A stretch of DNA of 64,000 nt. Origin: Terriglobia bacterium (GTDB taxonomy: Bacteria; Acidobacteriota; Terriglobia; Terriglobales; Acidobacteriaceae). The notes below the pieces were generated by a model that saw nothing but the letters and a program-made list of their open reading frames with translations, had not been told where the DNA came from and ran no database searches. A program made the position numbers and the translations under genes. Positions 26,316 to 35,791 of this stretch are shown in pieces. Where the stretch lies: NCBI GenBank assembly GCA_032252755.1, contig JAVUPY010000024.1:124001-188000 (forward strand), in the 5' to 3' direction. Within the stretch, counting starts at the first letter, position 1. Each line of letters starts with the position of its first letter.

Positions 26316-27037
26316 CGATGACACGTGTTGCAGCTCGTAATGTCCCGTACGCTGCGCAATTGGTTTTCTTTAACGAGATAACTTCCAAGCGCCACCTGGT
26401 CCGTGAACTTAATGCCGTTCGGAAGCACCACCGGATGCGCCACGCTCGGCTGCCGGTACTCCATGTTGAATATCTGGTCCTGGGCCGGCTTACCGGCGAC
26501 GAAGTGCGGACGCAGGAACTTCGCAGGGTCACGATGGCAGTTCAGGCACCACTCCATCGTCAGAGGCTTGGCGGCATAGGTAAGGGGCATCTGGTCCACC
26601 TGCCCATGACAATCGTTGCAGCCAATCCCTTTGTGGATGTGAATGCTGTGGTCGAAATAGACGAAATCCGGCAAATCGTTCAGCCTCGTCCAAATCAACG
26701 GCTTGCCCGTGCGGTAGCTCTCCCGAACCGGCTCCAGCATCGGAGCGTTGGTCCATATTTGAGAATGGCAATTCATGCAGGTCTTGACGGGAGGGATACC
26801 GGCGAAGCTGGAATTCTCAACCGAGGTGTGACAGTAGCGGCAATCAATGCCCAGTCCGGCCACGTGATGCTTGTGACTGAATGGGACCGGTTGAGCCTTC
26901 GCAACGCCCGCATAGGTCGTATAGGGAGAACGAATCATCTCCAACGACGTCCAGATCACTCCCGCGACCACCATCAAGGTCGCCAGGATGCTGGCACGTG
27001 CCAGGGTGTTCGCACTGCGGTGAAAAACTTGAGCCAT
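26312..27037 (-). CDS. actA: Alternative complex III, pentahaem cytochrome c ActA
   Basis: The 241-residue protein has an N-terminal membrane anchor (residues 13-34) and five CxxCH haem motifs at residues 66-70, 87-91, 140-144, 164-168 and 236-240, the number expected for ActA. It carries electrons within the periplasmic part of the complex. It is the first gene of the act-cox operon; the ATG at 27037 is preceded by AGGA at ten bases. The promoter and a CRP-like site lie 155-210 bp upstream. Confidence 0.95.
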   Translation of the reverse strand: MAQVFHRSANTLARASILATLMVVAGVIWTSLEMIRSPYTTYAGVAKAQPVPFSHKHHVAGLGIDCRYCHTSVENSSFAGIPPVKTCMNCHSQIWTNAPMLEPVRESYRTGKPLIWTRLNDLPDFVYFDHSIHIHKGIGCNDCHGQVDQMPLTYAAKPLTMEWCLNCHRDPAKFLRPHFVAGKPAQDQIFNMEYRQPSVAHPVVLPNGIKFTDQVALGSYLVKENQLRSVRDITSCNTCHR

Positions 27038-27192
27038 CAGGAATTTTTCCTAGCGTTCCAGGCATCGCGCGCCCCACAGCACGCGGCCCCTCGGTTCACG
27101 CCGCGGACACACCGCTGCCGGATCGACAACGGGTCGCAAGCGCTGAGTGACAATTCATTTTTCTTCAGTGATCGAACTGACGTACAAGTGAA

Positions 27193-27208
27193 TGTGATCT
27201 ACATCACA
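27193..27208. promoter_or_regulatory. CRP/FNR-family palindrome at the act-cox promoter
   Basis: TGTGA-TCTACA-TCACA has both half-sites identical to the E. coli CRP consensus and differs from the ideal TGTGATCTAGATCACA core at one base. It lies about 5-20 bases downstream of the TATAAT box, close to the expected transcription start, a position more typical of repression than activation. No crp gene is in the window. Confidence 0.75.
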
Positions 27209-27218
27209 AGAACTCGTG

Positions 27219-27246
27219 ATTATAACAGGAGTGCGAAATTCGCCAA
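27219..27246 (-). promoter_or_regulatory. Sigma-70-type promoter of the act-cox operon
   Basis: On the minus strand a perfect TATAAT (27224 down to 27219) is preceded, after a 16-base spacer, by TTGGCG (27246 down to 27241), a 4/6 match to TTGACA. It is the only convincing promoter in the 448-bp gap before actA, and would give a start near 27212 and a leader of about 175 bases. Confidence 0.6.
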
Positions 27247-27451
27247 CTGGTTCCGTGGTCTGAATCAAATTTTTTTCCGCTACTTTCGTGCTCTCACCGT
27301 TAATACGTTCCAGTTACATTGCACGCGGGGGTGCGCCCCACACAAACAAAGCACCGCGTTGTGTTGGATTCCACTTTGAAGATCTAGTTCCGGAAATATT
27401 TTCCCCGCGGTAGAAATCTGGAGTGAGTGCTCAGGGTTCAAAGAGGAGATC

Positions 27452-27481
27452 AGAGAGGCGCGCGTAACTCCGCGCCTCTCT
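27452..27481 (-). terminator. Terminator hairpin of the transglutaminase/TPR gene
   Basis: AGAGAGGCGCG and CGCGCCTCTCT form a perfect 11-bp stem around an 8-base loop, 4 bases after the stop codon of the minus-strand gene. The minus-strand sequence after it is pyrimidine-rich (CTCCTCTTTG) rather than a pure T tract. Confidence 0.7.
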
Positions 27482-27485
27482 AATC

Positions 27486-30400
27486 CTATTTTGCCTCATT
27501 CACGCGATCGAATAGTCCCTGTATATCCTTCGGCACATCCACCGCCCCGTCGAACGCGGATCCCGCAGGGATCAGTACCAGGTCGCATCGCGTCGTCGCC
27601 TTCGAACAGCTGACGATTCCCCGCCTGTAAATTCTGTCTTCGGGCGCAATCGCCGGATACTTAACAGTCTTCAACTTGTCAGCGAAATCCTTCATCGCCG
27701 CGCTTCCTTTCGCGAACGTTACATTCTCAGCCGTCGGCCCGCGCAGCACGATGTTGAACTCGGCGAAACCATCCTGCGTTCCTTTCCCCAGCGGAACGCT
27801 GCGCTCCTCGCCCAGTTTGCTCCGCTTCGAATTCACCAGGGCATCGACCTTTTTATCGCCCACCAGCGCCGCCAGCCTGCCGCGTGTCTCCGGCACCGTT
27901 CCAGGAGCCGCCATCGCCTCGGCGTACATCTCGATTGCCTTATCCTTCATCCCGCGCTTTTCGTAAATCTGAGCCAGGTGGTCGCCGACTTCTCCCGCCT
28001 GCGAAATATCCCACGAAGCGCGAACATATTTTTCCGCGGCGTCGAGCTTTCCCTGCTGGAAGTACACCCACCCCAGCGTGTCCCAGTACGACGCGAGCGA
28101 GTTCGTCAATCCCGGCCCCTGTTCGATCACCTGATCCATCGGCAGGTTATTCAGAGTCGCCACCGTCATCGCAACCGCCGACTGGGCGTACTTCAACGCC
28201 AGATCAAGTGACTGTTTCTCCTCCGCCAGTGCGTAAGCAACGTTGTTCCACATGATGGGCGTCGGAGAAGCCTTGACCACCTTGTCGAACATCGCCAGCG
28301 CCTTGTCGGTCTTCCCCGTCTTCAGGTATGCATCGCCAAGCTGCTGCTGAGTGAAAGGGTCGTCTCCGGCAATGTTCAGTGCCTGTTCTAGTTCGGGGAT
28401 CGCCTCTGCGTACTTATGCCGCCGCGCCAGCATCAACCCCAGGTTGCGGTGGGCGTACTGATCCAACGGATTGACCTCGATCTGCTTGCGGTATTGCGCC
28501 GCCGCGTCGTCGTACCGCTCCATCCGCTCGTAAATCAAGCCCAGGTTGTTGTACGAGTACTCGTCGTAAGGATTGAGCGCGATTTGTTTTTTGACCGCAG
28601 CTTCAGCCTTGTCGTAGTCGTGCAATTGCATGTAGGCGCGCCCAAGATTGTTCCACGCGGTTTTGTGTTTCGGGTCCTGCGCGACAACCTTCTCCCACAG
28701 TTCGGCCGCCAGTTTGTACTTTTGCGAATCGAATGCCGTGACCGCGGCCTGATCCAGTTCATCTTCATCGACACCCTTGGTCGCATCGCTCGCCGAAACC
28801 TGGTCGACTTCAACTCCAACTTCCTGCGCCGCGTCCCGTGTTACGACGTTCCTGAAGGCATCCAAGCTCGCCGCGTCCGACGGCTTGACCTCCGCAGCGA
28901 GGAACCTCATCTGCCGCGTTGCGGTAAACACATCCTTGTCGAGTTGATACGAAGATTCATACTCAGCGTATGGCCGCTTCATCGTCACCGGCACCGGCAT
29001 CGTCAACTTGTAATGGTCCGGCACCGTAATCTTCATCGTGAGATCGATCAGGCCTCTTCCGCCGAGTTCTGCGGGGTCGGTATCGTCAGAATCGAGATCC
29101 GGCAGGCGAATCGCCGGGAGCGGCACCCTGAACTTCGATTTCTTTGCCGTGAAGTCCACGAAACTTGGAGTTGTGAGCGTGAACGACAATTCGAAGGGCT
29201 TGCTCGTATCGGAAATGTCACTGGTTTTTATGTCTTTGACATCGCCGATCATGCCATCAAGAAAGGCGATCCGCTGGATCAGTTCCGGCCAGTTCGGTTG
29301 GGGAACCTTGCGCAGCAGGGTACGAAATGCCAGTTCAAGGTCACCGCGCGTTGTGTACTTAACCGTACGCTCCAGGCGTCCGAGGTCGGTGATCTTGCCG
29401 GTTATTTCAATTTTCTGCAACGTCGGCATCGGCCACTCCGCGGGCGTCTGTATGATTTCCGCCTTTCCTGCAGGCGTAATCAGCACCGCGTCCTTGTGGC
29501 GGATTGGCGCCCACAATGCTCCAAACGGCGCAACCTCCGACGTGGTATCCACGATCACCCGCTCGTTCCCCAGATGCACCGCCGTAATCACGTGATCGAA
29601 TTGCGAAGGTGACGGTACATCGCGATCCAGCCTTCGCCGCGAGTGAATCAGCACCGTATCGGAGTCGATATGCACCGCCGCGAGCATCGCCGCGAGCAAC
29701 GTGTGCTTGTCTTTGCAATCGCCGTACTGGTTGGCAAACACCTGCGAGGCCGCATGCGGCTGGAATCGTCCCACCCCGAAGGACAGGCTCACATACCGGA
29801 AGTTCTTCGCAACGTAGTCATAGATCGCCTGCGCCTTCTCGCGATCCGTCTTCGCGTCCTTTGTGAGTTCCAGCGCCTTGGCGGTTATCTCGGGGGTCGG
29901 GATACGCCGATCCCGCTCCAGTCCGGCGTACCACGCCGCCAACTGGTCCCAGTTCTCGAACGTGGTCGCCGCAACGTCAGCCGTCGCCGAGGGCTTCTTC
30001 GGCTTTTCGTCTTTTTTCTTCTTCGGGTCTTCGCGCTCCAGGTATTGGCTGGTCCACGTGTAAATGCGCCGCCCATTCGCATCCGTGATCTTCGGTGGAT
30101 ACGCCGGACCCATCTTGAGTTTCACGTTGCGTCCGGCTGGGATATCCAGTACCAGAGTTTCGTTCAGCGTGATGACGTCTTTCTGGAAGGTATAGTCCAT
30201 CCAGAACTGGCCGGGAGCAAGCGGTTCCAGGTAATCGGTTTCGATTGCGTATTCCATGACCTCGCCTGGTTGCAGCGACGGAACCGTGATGTGCTTCTCG
30301 TGCAGATCGCTGTAGACCGGCGCCTCGCGAGCGACCGGACTCGTCATGTCCTGAACCGCGCTCTCGCCGACATTCACCACCTTGCCGTCTTTCTTGAACA

Positions 30401-30725
30401 CGCGGACGTAATTGATCTTCATCGCTTCGGTAGCCGAGTTGTAGGCGAACACCAGCTGGCCGAGAGCGGAAACCGCCGCCTCGCTCTGAATCCGAATCCG
30501 CCCCGTCTGACGTCGATATCCCCGGCCATCGTTCTCGAAGTGGTACACCGTCTCCAATTTCTCGAAGACGTAGGCCTCTTTCGAATAATCGGCAATCCTC
30601 TCCGGCTTCGACTCTGCCTGGGGTGGCGCCTGCTTCTGCGGCGCATTCGGCAGGGACTTTTCCTGGGCGTAGAAAGAAATCGGGAGGAATAGGGCTAGCG
30701 TGCAGACGGCAAGTTTCCGGAACAT
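27486..30725 (-). CDS. Secreted DUF3857/transglutaminase-like protein with C-terminal TPR repeats
   Basis: The 1079-residue protein starts with a signal peptide (residues 1-20). A DUF3857 domain follows (about 60-235), then a transglutaminase-like domain (about 290-400) with Cys in NQYGDCKDKHTLLAAML and His in FDHVITAVHL; the third catalytic residue is less clear. A DUF2135-like beta-rich segment comes next, and at least five TPR units occupy about residues 690-930 (WNNLGRAYMQLHDYDKAEAAV, SYNNLGLIYERMERYDDAAAQY and others). Such proteins are common in Acidobacteriota and Bacteroidota and probably act in the periplasm; no substrate is known. The gene stands alone with its own terminator. Confidence 0.86.
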   Translation of the reverse strand: MFRKLAVCTLALFLPISFYAQEKSLPNAPQKQAPPQAESKPERIADYSKEAYVFEKLETVYHFENDGRGYRRQTGRIRIQSEAAVSALGQLVFAYNSATEAMKINYVRVFKKDGKVVNVGESAVQDMTSPVAREAPVYSDLHEKHITVPSLQPGEVMEYAIETDYLEPLAPGQFWMDYTFQKDVITLNETLVLDIPAGRNVKLKMGPAYPPKITDANGRRIYTWTSQYLEREDPKKKKDEKPKKPSATADVAATTFENWDQLAAWYAGLERDRRIPTPEITAKALELTKDAKTDREKAQAIYDYVAKNFRYVSLSFGVGRFQPHAASQVFANQYGDCKDKHTLLAAMLAAVHIDSDTVLIHSRRRLDRDVPSPSQFDHVITAVHLGNERVIVDTTSEVAPFGALWAPIRHKDAVLITPAGKAEIIQTPAEWPMPTLQKIEITGKITDLGRLERTVKYTTRGDLELAFRTLLRKVPQPNWPELIQRIAFLDGMIGDVKDIKTSDISDTSKPFELSFTLTTPSFVDFTAKKSKFRVPLPAIRLPDLDSDDTDPAELGGRGLIDLTMKITVPDHYKLTMPVPVTMKRPYAEYESSYQLDKDVFTATRQMRFLAAEVKPSDAASLDAFRNVVTRDAAQEVGVEVDQVSASDATKGVDEDELDQAAVTAFDSQKYKLAAELWEKVVAQDPKHKTAWNNLGRAYMQLHDYDKAEAAVKKQIALNPYDEYSYNNLGLIYERMERYDDAAAQYRKQIEVNPLDQYAHRNLGLMLARRHKYAEAIPELEQALNIAGDDPFTQQQLGDAYLKTGKTDKALAMFDKVVKASPTPIMWNNVAYALAEEKQSLDLALKYAQSAVAMTVATLNNLPMDQVIEQGPGLTNSLASYWDTLGWVYFQQGKLDAAEKYVRASWDISQAGEVGDHLAQIYEKRGMKDKAIEMYAEAMAAPGTVPETRGRLAALVGDKKVDALVNSKRSKLGEERSVPLGKGTQDGFAEFNIVLRGPTAENVTFAKGSAAMKDFADKLKTVKYPAIAPEDRIYRRGIVSCSKATTRCDLVLIPAGSAFDGAVDVPKDIQGLFDRVNEAK

Positions 30726-30791
30726 AGCTCCGAGTTGTACCTCAAAATTCGACGAAAGGCCATGAGTAGATCACCTATTCACCGGCAGAAC

Positions 30792-30819
30792 GAAAAAGCC
30801 CAGCCGAACAGGCCGGGCT
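30792..30819 (-). terminator. Rho-independent terminator of the acetate-CoA ligase gene
   Basis: On the minus strand AGCCC-GGC pairs with GCC-GGGCT around a 5-base loop, with one unpaired base per arm, directly followed by TTTTTCG. It lies 27 bases after the stop codon and is the most canonical terminator in the window. Confidence 0.85.
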
Positions 30820-30846
30820 CGAGATGCGTCCGTTCGAAACGAAGTA

Positions 30847-33603
30847 CTACATCGTCTTTTCGCCCTTCACCATGTTCTCTTCCATTTCCTCGCTGATCGC
30901 GAAGCCGAGCTTCTCGCAGACGCGCCGCATCTCGCGGTTCTCACCCAGCATGGTGCTGACGACCTTTTCGATGCGCTCATCCTTTGCGACGTCCAGCAAC
31001 CGCCGGTAGAGTTCCGTTCCCAGGCCCTTGCCCTGGAACTCGTCCATCACCAGCGCCGCCAGTTCTGCCTCGTTGCAGCCGTGCTGCTTGCTCAAACGGC
31101 CAACCGCAACGATTTCAGGATTGCCTTCCGCATCTTTCCGCTCCACTACCAGGGCCATCTCGCGGTCGTAGTCGATGAAGCAAATCCGTGTCAGCCGTTC
31201 GTGCGCCGTGCGCTGGCTCAGCTTCAGCGGCTGGAAGTACCGCAAGTAGACCGTGCGCTCCGAGAGCTTCTTGTGGAAATCGATCATCCGCGGCTCATCT
31301 TCTGGGCGAATCGGCCGAATCACCACCCGCTCGCCATTCTTCATCGTCCACTCGGCAACGTATTTCTCCGGATACGGCCGCACTGCACTTCTCGGCAGAT
31401 CCTCCTCTTTCGTCGCCGGGTCATGCAGCACTACGCGCGCATCGAGGGCCAGCAAGCGCTCCGGCGAGGCCAGCAGCGGATTGATGTCCAGTTCCTTGAT
31501 CCAGGGGTTCTCGACGACCAGTTCGCTGAAGCGCATCAGCAGTTCTTCGAGCCCCGGCAGATCGACTGGCTTACGTCCGCGAACACCTTTCAGCGCCCGA
31601 TAGATCTTCGTCTGCTCCATCATGCGGCGCGCCAGGGTTGTGTTCAGCGGTGGCAGCGCCAGCGCTTTGTCCTTGAACACTTCCACCAGCTGCCCACCTG
31701 TACCAAACAGCAGTACCGGTCCAAATTGCGGATCGATGCTCGCCCCCAGTATCAGCTCATATCCATCCAGCTTCGCCATCGGCTGCACGGTCACGCCCTG
31801 GAAGTGTTCCGCTCCGGCCTTCTCCGCCACCGAAACCTTTATCTGGTTGAACCCCTTGCGCACGGCGTCGGCATCTCTGAGGTTCAGAATCACCCCGCCG
31901 ACGTCCGTCTTGTGCGAAATTGTCAGCGAGTAAAGCTTCAGCACTACCGGGAAGCCAATTTTTTCCGCCGCCTTCACCGCTTCGGCTTCCGTCCCCGCGA
32001 TTTCCGTCGTCGTCGTCGGAATGCCATAAGTCTCCAGCAGCTTCTTCGACTCGTACTCCGTCAGGATCGTGCGCCCGGAGGCTTTTACCTTGTCGATGAT
32101 CGCCCTGGCTTCCTCGCGCTTGGGCTGCGTGATCGCGCCCAGTACCGGGGTTTCATAGATTCCCTTGAGGTTGTAGGCGTACTTCCACATGTAGTTGAAC
32201 GCCCGCACCGCCGTGTCGGGGAACGCAAAGCTCGGAATTCCGCACTGGTTCAGGATGTCCTCGCCAGCCGCGACGGTGTTCCCGCCCATCCAACTAGCCA
32301 GCACCGGCTTGCCCAACCCTTTGGCATAGGGCTTCAGGTGCTCGGCAATCTGTGTCGGATTCGTCATTCCCTGGGGAGTCATTACCACCAGCAGGCCATC
32401 GATGTTCGGGTCTTTCGCGCAAATCTCCAGCGACTTGGAATAACGTTCCGGCTCCGCATCGCCGAGAATGTCGAGGGGGTTGTTGTGGCTCCATGCGGCC
32501 GGCAGAATCTGGTTCAGTGCGTCCATTGTCTCTTTTGAGGGATCCGCCAGTTCGCCGCCACCCTGGATGAGAGCATCCGTCGCGAGCACTCCCGGGCCGC
32601 CCGCGTTGGTCACGATTCCCAACCGGTTCCCTTTTGGTCGCGGCTGTTTCGCCAGCACTTCACTCATATAGAAGATGTCGGCGATCGAATTCACGCGCAG
32701 CACTCCGACTCTCCGAAAAGCCGCGTCCAGCACGTCATCCGAACCGGTCAACGAGCCCGTGTGAGAAGCAGCTGCTTTCGCCGCCGCCGCCGTGCGCCCC
32801 GCCTTGATCACGATGATCGGCTTCGACAGCGACACCTCGCGCGCCGCTGAGAGGAACGCCCGCGCATCCCCGATCGACTCCATGTAGATGACGATCGACT
32901 GCGTCCGTGGATCGTTGCCGAAGTAATCGATCAGGTCGCCCCAGTTGATGTCGAGCATCGAGCCAATCGACACGAAAGAGCTGAAACCGACGTTCTCCTT
33001 CAAACTCCAGTCGAGAATCGCCGTGCAGAGCGCACCGCTCTGGCTGATGAAAGCGACATTCCCGGGCCGCGCGATCGTCGCTGCAAACGTGGCATTCAGT
33101 CCCTTCAGCGGGTTCATTACTCCCAGACAGTTCGGGCCGATAATGCGCATCTTGCCCCGAATTGTCTGCATGATCTCGTCTTCCAATTGCTTGCCGCGCG
33201 GGCCGATCTCCTTGAATCCGGCGGAAATCACGATCCCGCCCGGAATGCCGAGTTCAACCGCCTCTTGCATCAGCGCCGGAACTGTTTCCGCGGGCGTTGT
33301 CACCACCACCAGGTCCGGAATCTCCGGCAAATCCTTCAGGCTCGGGTATGACCTTATCCCCAGCACATTCGGGCGCTTCGGATTCACCGGGTACAGGGTT
33401 CCTCCGAACGGACTACTCACGAGATTCCAGAGGACGTTACGGCCAACGCTCCCGGCACGCTCGGAAGCTCCAACCAGTGCCACGCTCTTCGGTACAAATA
33501 TGGGGTCCAGTGGATGCCCTTCGGTCCGCAAGATGTCGTGCGAACGGGCCTTCCCGCTTGTTTTTCCAACTTTGTTTACCGCCGGTTTTTCAGCAGTCGT
33601 CAT
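30847..33603 (-). CDS. Acetate/acyl-CoA ligase (ADP-forming)-type protein fused to a GNAT acetyltransferase
   Basis: The 918-residue protein has a CoA-binding Rossmann domain (about residues 25-150, [22 protein letters not shown]), a succinyl-CoA-ligase-like domain (about 155-470), an ATP-grasp domain (about 500-720) and a C-terminal GNAT domain (about 750-905, with the acetyl-CoA loop [13 protein letters not shown]). The [10 protein letters not shown] stretch keeps the His that carries phosphate in active ADP-forming acyl-CoA synthetases. Relatives of this layout include protein acetyltransferase Pat, whose ligase half is inactive, so both ligase and regulatory acetyltransferase roles are possible; which applies is inference. 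AAGGTGAG precedes the ATG. Confidence 0.9.
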   Translation of the reverse strand: MTTAEKPAVNKVGKTSGKARSHDILRTEGHPLDPIFVPKSVALVGASERAGSVGRNVLWNLVSSPFGGTLYPVNPKRPNVLGIRSYPSLKDLPEIPDLVVVTTPAETVPALMQEAVELGIPGGIVISAGFKEIGPRGKQLEDEIMQTIRGKMRIIGPNCLGVMNPLKGLNATFAATIARPGNVAFISQSGALCTAILDWSLKENVGFSSFVSIGSMLDINWGDLIDYFGNDPRTQSIVIYMESIGDARAFLSAAREVSLSKPIIVIKAGRTAAAAKAAASHTGSLTGSDDVLDAAFRRVGVLRVNSIADIFYMSEVLAKQPRPKGNRLGIVTNAGGPGVLATDALIQGGGELADPSKETMDALNQILPAAWSHNNPLDILGDAEPERYSKSLEICAKDPNIDGLLVVMTPQGMTNPTQIAEHLKPYAKGLGKPVLASWMGGNTVAAGEDILNQCGIPSFAFPDTAVRAFNYMWKYAYNLKGIYETPVLGAITQPKREEARAIIDKVKASGRTILTEYESKKLLETYGIPTTTTEIAGTEAEAVKAAEKIGFPVVLKLYSLTISHKTDVGGVILNLRDADAVRKGFNQIKVSVAEKAGAEHFQGVTVQPMAKLDGYELILGASIDPQFGPVLLFGTGGQLVEVFKDKALALPPLNTTLARRMMEQTKIYRALKGVRGRKPVDLPGLEELLMRFSELVVENPWIKELDINPLLASPERLLALDARVVLHDPATKEEDLPRSAVRPYPEKYVAEWTMKNGERVVIRPIRPEDEPRMIDFHKKLSERTVYLRYFQPLKLSQRTAHERLTRICFIDYDREMALVVERKDAEGNPEIVAVGRLSKQHGCNEAELAALVMDEFQGKGLGTELYRRLLDVAKDERIEKVVSTMLGENREMRRVCEKLGFAISEEMEENMVKGEKTM

Positions 33604-33838
33604 GAGAGCTCACCTTCTATCTATCTTTATGAAAGCAATAATAGGACTTCCCCGGTCAATCCTTCGGATGCCGGGCAATATAATTGTTCCAAGCGGGTTG
33701 GGGAAAAAACAGTAGCCGCGACACATCGAGATGTGATTGTCGGTTTCCACCTGCTCCCCACAATCCGCAACACTTGCTGTCAACTATTGTGCCATCTCTG
33801 GAGCCTTATCTTGGTCCCACAGCTTGCATCTCACCATC

Positions 33839-33844
33839 TATACT
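33839..33844 (+). promoter_or_regulatory. Possible -10 box of the metallophosphoesterase gene
   Basis: TATACT lies 22 bases before the TTG start codon, a spacing that would give a leader of about 16 bases. No good -35 hexamer is present at 16-18 bases, so this is weak. Confidence 0.3.
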
Positions 33845-33866
33845 TCAGCACTCCTGAGAGGTTGTC

Positions 33867-34817
33867 TTGAAACGAGTTCCCCAGTTCCTTCTGCTCTGCG
33901 CAGTGCTCATGGCCTGTTCCCTGACATCTTTGGCGCAGACTCCTGCCGTCGCGCTGAAGATCGACGTCCACGCCCCATTTAAGTTTATTGCCTACGGCGA
34001 CATCCGCTTTATGAATCCTGCCTACACGAAGGACAGCGATCCGGTTCGTCGCAAGCTGCTGGTCGACAAAATCGCTTCCGAGAAGCCCGCGTTCCTCCTG
34101 GTTACCGGCGACCTAGTTGCCAACGGCTCCGATGGACGGCAGTGGCAGGTCTTCGACAAGGAAACTGCTCCGCTGCGCAATGCGGGCGTCCCCATCTATC
34201 CCGTGCTCGGTAATCACGACCTCGTCGGAAACCAGTCCGTCGGGCTGCGCAACTACTTCCAGCGCTTTCCCGATCTCCAGAACAGCCGCTACTACTCTCT
34301 TCGTGCCGGCAACGTTCTCATTCTCGCTCTCGACAGCTCGCTCGACCACCCGGGGGGCGAAGAAATGCAGTGGTTCGATCGCCAGATCAATGCCCTGCCG
34401 GACGGCGTTCAGTTCGTGATCGTCCAGTTACATCACCCGCCCCTGACCCGCTCGCACGATATGGCCTTCGGCGGCGGACACTCACCGCGAAAGCCGGAGC
34501 AGGAGATGGCGGACTTCATAGAATCGCGTGCTGCACAGTCGAAGGCGAAATTCGTCGTCATCGCAGGACACGTTCACAATTACGAACGCTACGAACGCAA
34601 TGGCGTCATGTACGTGGTGACGGGCGGGGGCGGCGCAACTCCGTACATGATTCATCGCCAGCCGAACGACTACTACAAAGATCCCGGCCCGAGTTACCAT
34701 TACTGCCGCTTCGAAGTAAGCCGCGGCAAGCTGACCATGCATATGATCAAGCTGGAGTGGGATGGCAAGAACGCCAACTGGCAGGAACGCGACTCCTTCG
34801 AAATAGATGCCAAGTAA
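33867..34817 (+). CDS. Secreted metallophosphoesterase (calcineurin-like)
   Basis: The 316-residue protein has a signal peptide (residues 1-23, ending LTSLAQ) and the full metallophosphoesterase motif set: YGDIRF for GD, TGDLVANG, LGNHDLVGN for GNHD, HHPP, and GHVHNYER for the final GHxH. The last motif resembles purple acid phosphatases. It would hydrolyse phosphomonoesters outside the cytoplasm. The start is a TTG at 33867 with GAGAGG upstream; no better ATG exists, since the next in-frame Met lies inside the signal peptide. A perfect 13-bp hairpin follows the stop. Confidence 0.9.
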   Translation: MKRVPQFLLLCAVLMACSLTSLAQTPAVALKIDVHAPFKFIAYGDIRFMNPAYTKDSDPVRRKLLVDKIASEKPAFLLVTGDLVANGSDGRQWQVFDKETAPLRNAGVPIYPVLGNHDLVGNQSVGLRNYFQRFPDLQNSRYYSLRAGNVLILALDSSLDHPGGEEMQWFDRQINALPDGVQFVIVQLHHPPLTRSHDMAFGGGHSPRKPEQEMADFIESRAAQSKAKFVVIAGHVHNYERYERNGVMYVVTGGGGATPYMIHRQPNDYYKDPGPSYHYCRFEVSRGKLTMHMIKLEWDGKNANWQERDSFEIDAK

Positions 34818-34829
34818 ATCCTTATCGGT

Positions 34830-34863
34830 GCCCCACATCTGCCGCAGTCAGCAGATGTGGGGC
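34830..34863 (+). terminator. Perfect 13-bp hairpin, copy of a dispersed palindromic repeat
   Basis: GCCCCACATCTGC and GCAGATGTGGGGC pair perfectly around an 8-base loop, 13 bases after the metallophosphoesterase stop. There is no T tract. The same GTGCCCCA..TCTGCC..CAG motif occurs at 1099-1126 (reverse strand) and 41591-41615, so this is also a repeat-family member. Confidence 0.7.
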
Positions 34864-34999
34864 GCTGGGCAAAGCTGCCTTGCCCCCTCATCACTGCACA
34901 CCTGAATAGAAGCTCAAATCCTCTCGGCTCCGCGCCAAACCCCCGCGCTCCCGCCGCATCCACATAAAGCGTTCCCAAATTCAAAGGCGGTCAATCCAG

Positions 35000-35764
35000 A
35001 TGAAACATGGAAAAGGCTATGACCTGCATTCCCGTTTTGACGAGGGTGTTTTTGCAGTACCATCCCGGACAGAAACCATTCGTCCCTGGGCCAGCATAGG
35101 TGGCGGAGCCGCCATGGCGGCCTTCGGCGTCTCCCGCAAATCCTGGCTTGGAACAGCCCTCGCCGCGGCCGGGGGATTCCTCGTATACCAGGGTTTCCGC
35201 GATTCGCACAAAGCAGCACACCCGATTCACGTCGAGCGGAGTTTCACTATCAACCGGCCCACTAACGAAGTTTTCAGCTACTGGCGAAATTTCGAGAACC
35301 TGCCGAAATTCATGCGCCATCTCCGCTCGGTCGAAACCACGGGCGATCGCACCTCCCGTTGGCAAGTCCGCGCGCCTCTTGGCTGGCCTATCGGCTGGGA
35401 CGCGGAGATCACGGACGAGCGCGAGAACGATTACATTCTCTGGCGTTCGCTGCCCGGCGGCACCGTCGAGCATCGCGGCTCCATCGAATTCCGCAATGCT
35501 CCTTTCGAGGGCGCAACCGAGATCGCCGTCTCGCTCGACTATCGTCCGCCCGCCGGCAAACTTGGCTCCGTCTTCTCCCGTCTCTTCGGCGAGAACCCGG
35601 AGCAGCAGGTGCGCGAAGACCTGCGCGGCTTCAAGCAATTGATGGAGGCCGGCGAGATTCCCACAACCGAAGGTCAGCCCTCGGGGCGCCGCTCGGCGTT
35701 CGTCCGCATGATGCAGGCCGCCACCGCCGACCGAAGCACCGTCGAAGAACGTACTGCCGTCTAG
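35000..35764 (+). CDS. SRPBCC (cyclase/dehydrase) family protein with N-terminal membrane segment
   Basis: The 254-residue protein has an N-terminal region with two weak hydrophobic stretches (ASIGGGAAMAAFGV and WLGTALAAAGGFLVYQGF) of the DUF2892/YgaP type, then a polyketide cyclase/dehydrase-like SRPBCC domain (about residues 75-215), starting IHVERSFTINRPTNEVFSYWRNFENLPKFM. The SRPBCC fold makes a hydrophobic pocket for a small ligand that is not identifiable here. It is followed, 27 bp later, by a zinc alcohol dehydrogenase gene on the same strand, and this pairing is frequent in Acidobacteriota, so they are likely co-expressed. Confidence 0.85.
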   Translation: MKHGKGYDLHSRFDEGVFAVPSRTETIRPWASIGGGAAMAAFGVSRKSWLGTALAAAGGFLVYQGFRDSHKAAHPIHVERSFTINRPTNEVFSYWRNFENLPKFMRHLRSVETTGDRTSRWQVRAPLGWPIGWDAEITDERENDYILWRSLPGGTVEHRGSIEFRNAPFEGATEIAVSLDYRPPAGKLGSVFSRLFGENPEQQVREDLRGFKQLMEAGEIPTTEGQPSGRRSAFVRMMQAATADRSTVEERTAV

Positions 35765-35791
35765 GCAAATTTCGCGCTGGAGATTGCACTC

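Larger units (their letters stand above)
27038..27485. other. Intergenic region upstream of the act-cox operon, 448 bp
   Basis: No gene is seen. The region holds, from right to left, the terminator of the transglutaminase gene (27452-27481), a poorly conserved AT-rich stretch, a -10/-35 pair for the act operon (27219-27246), a CRP-type palindrome (27193-27208), and an untranslated leader of about 175 bases. This leader is unusually long for the window. Confidence 0.6.

Noticed and set aside
31081-32538. 485-codon plus-strand frame
   Set aside because: It is antisense to the acetate-CoA ligase gene, with His/Arg/Gln-rich shadow composition and no family pattern.
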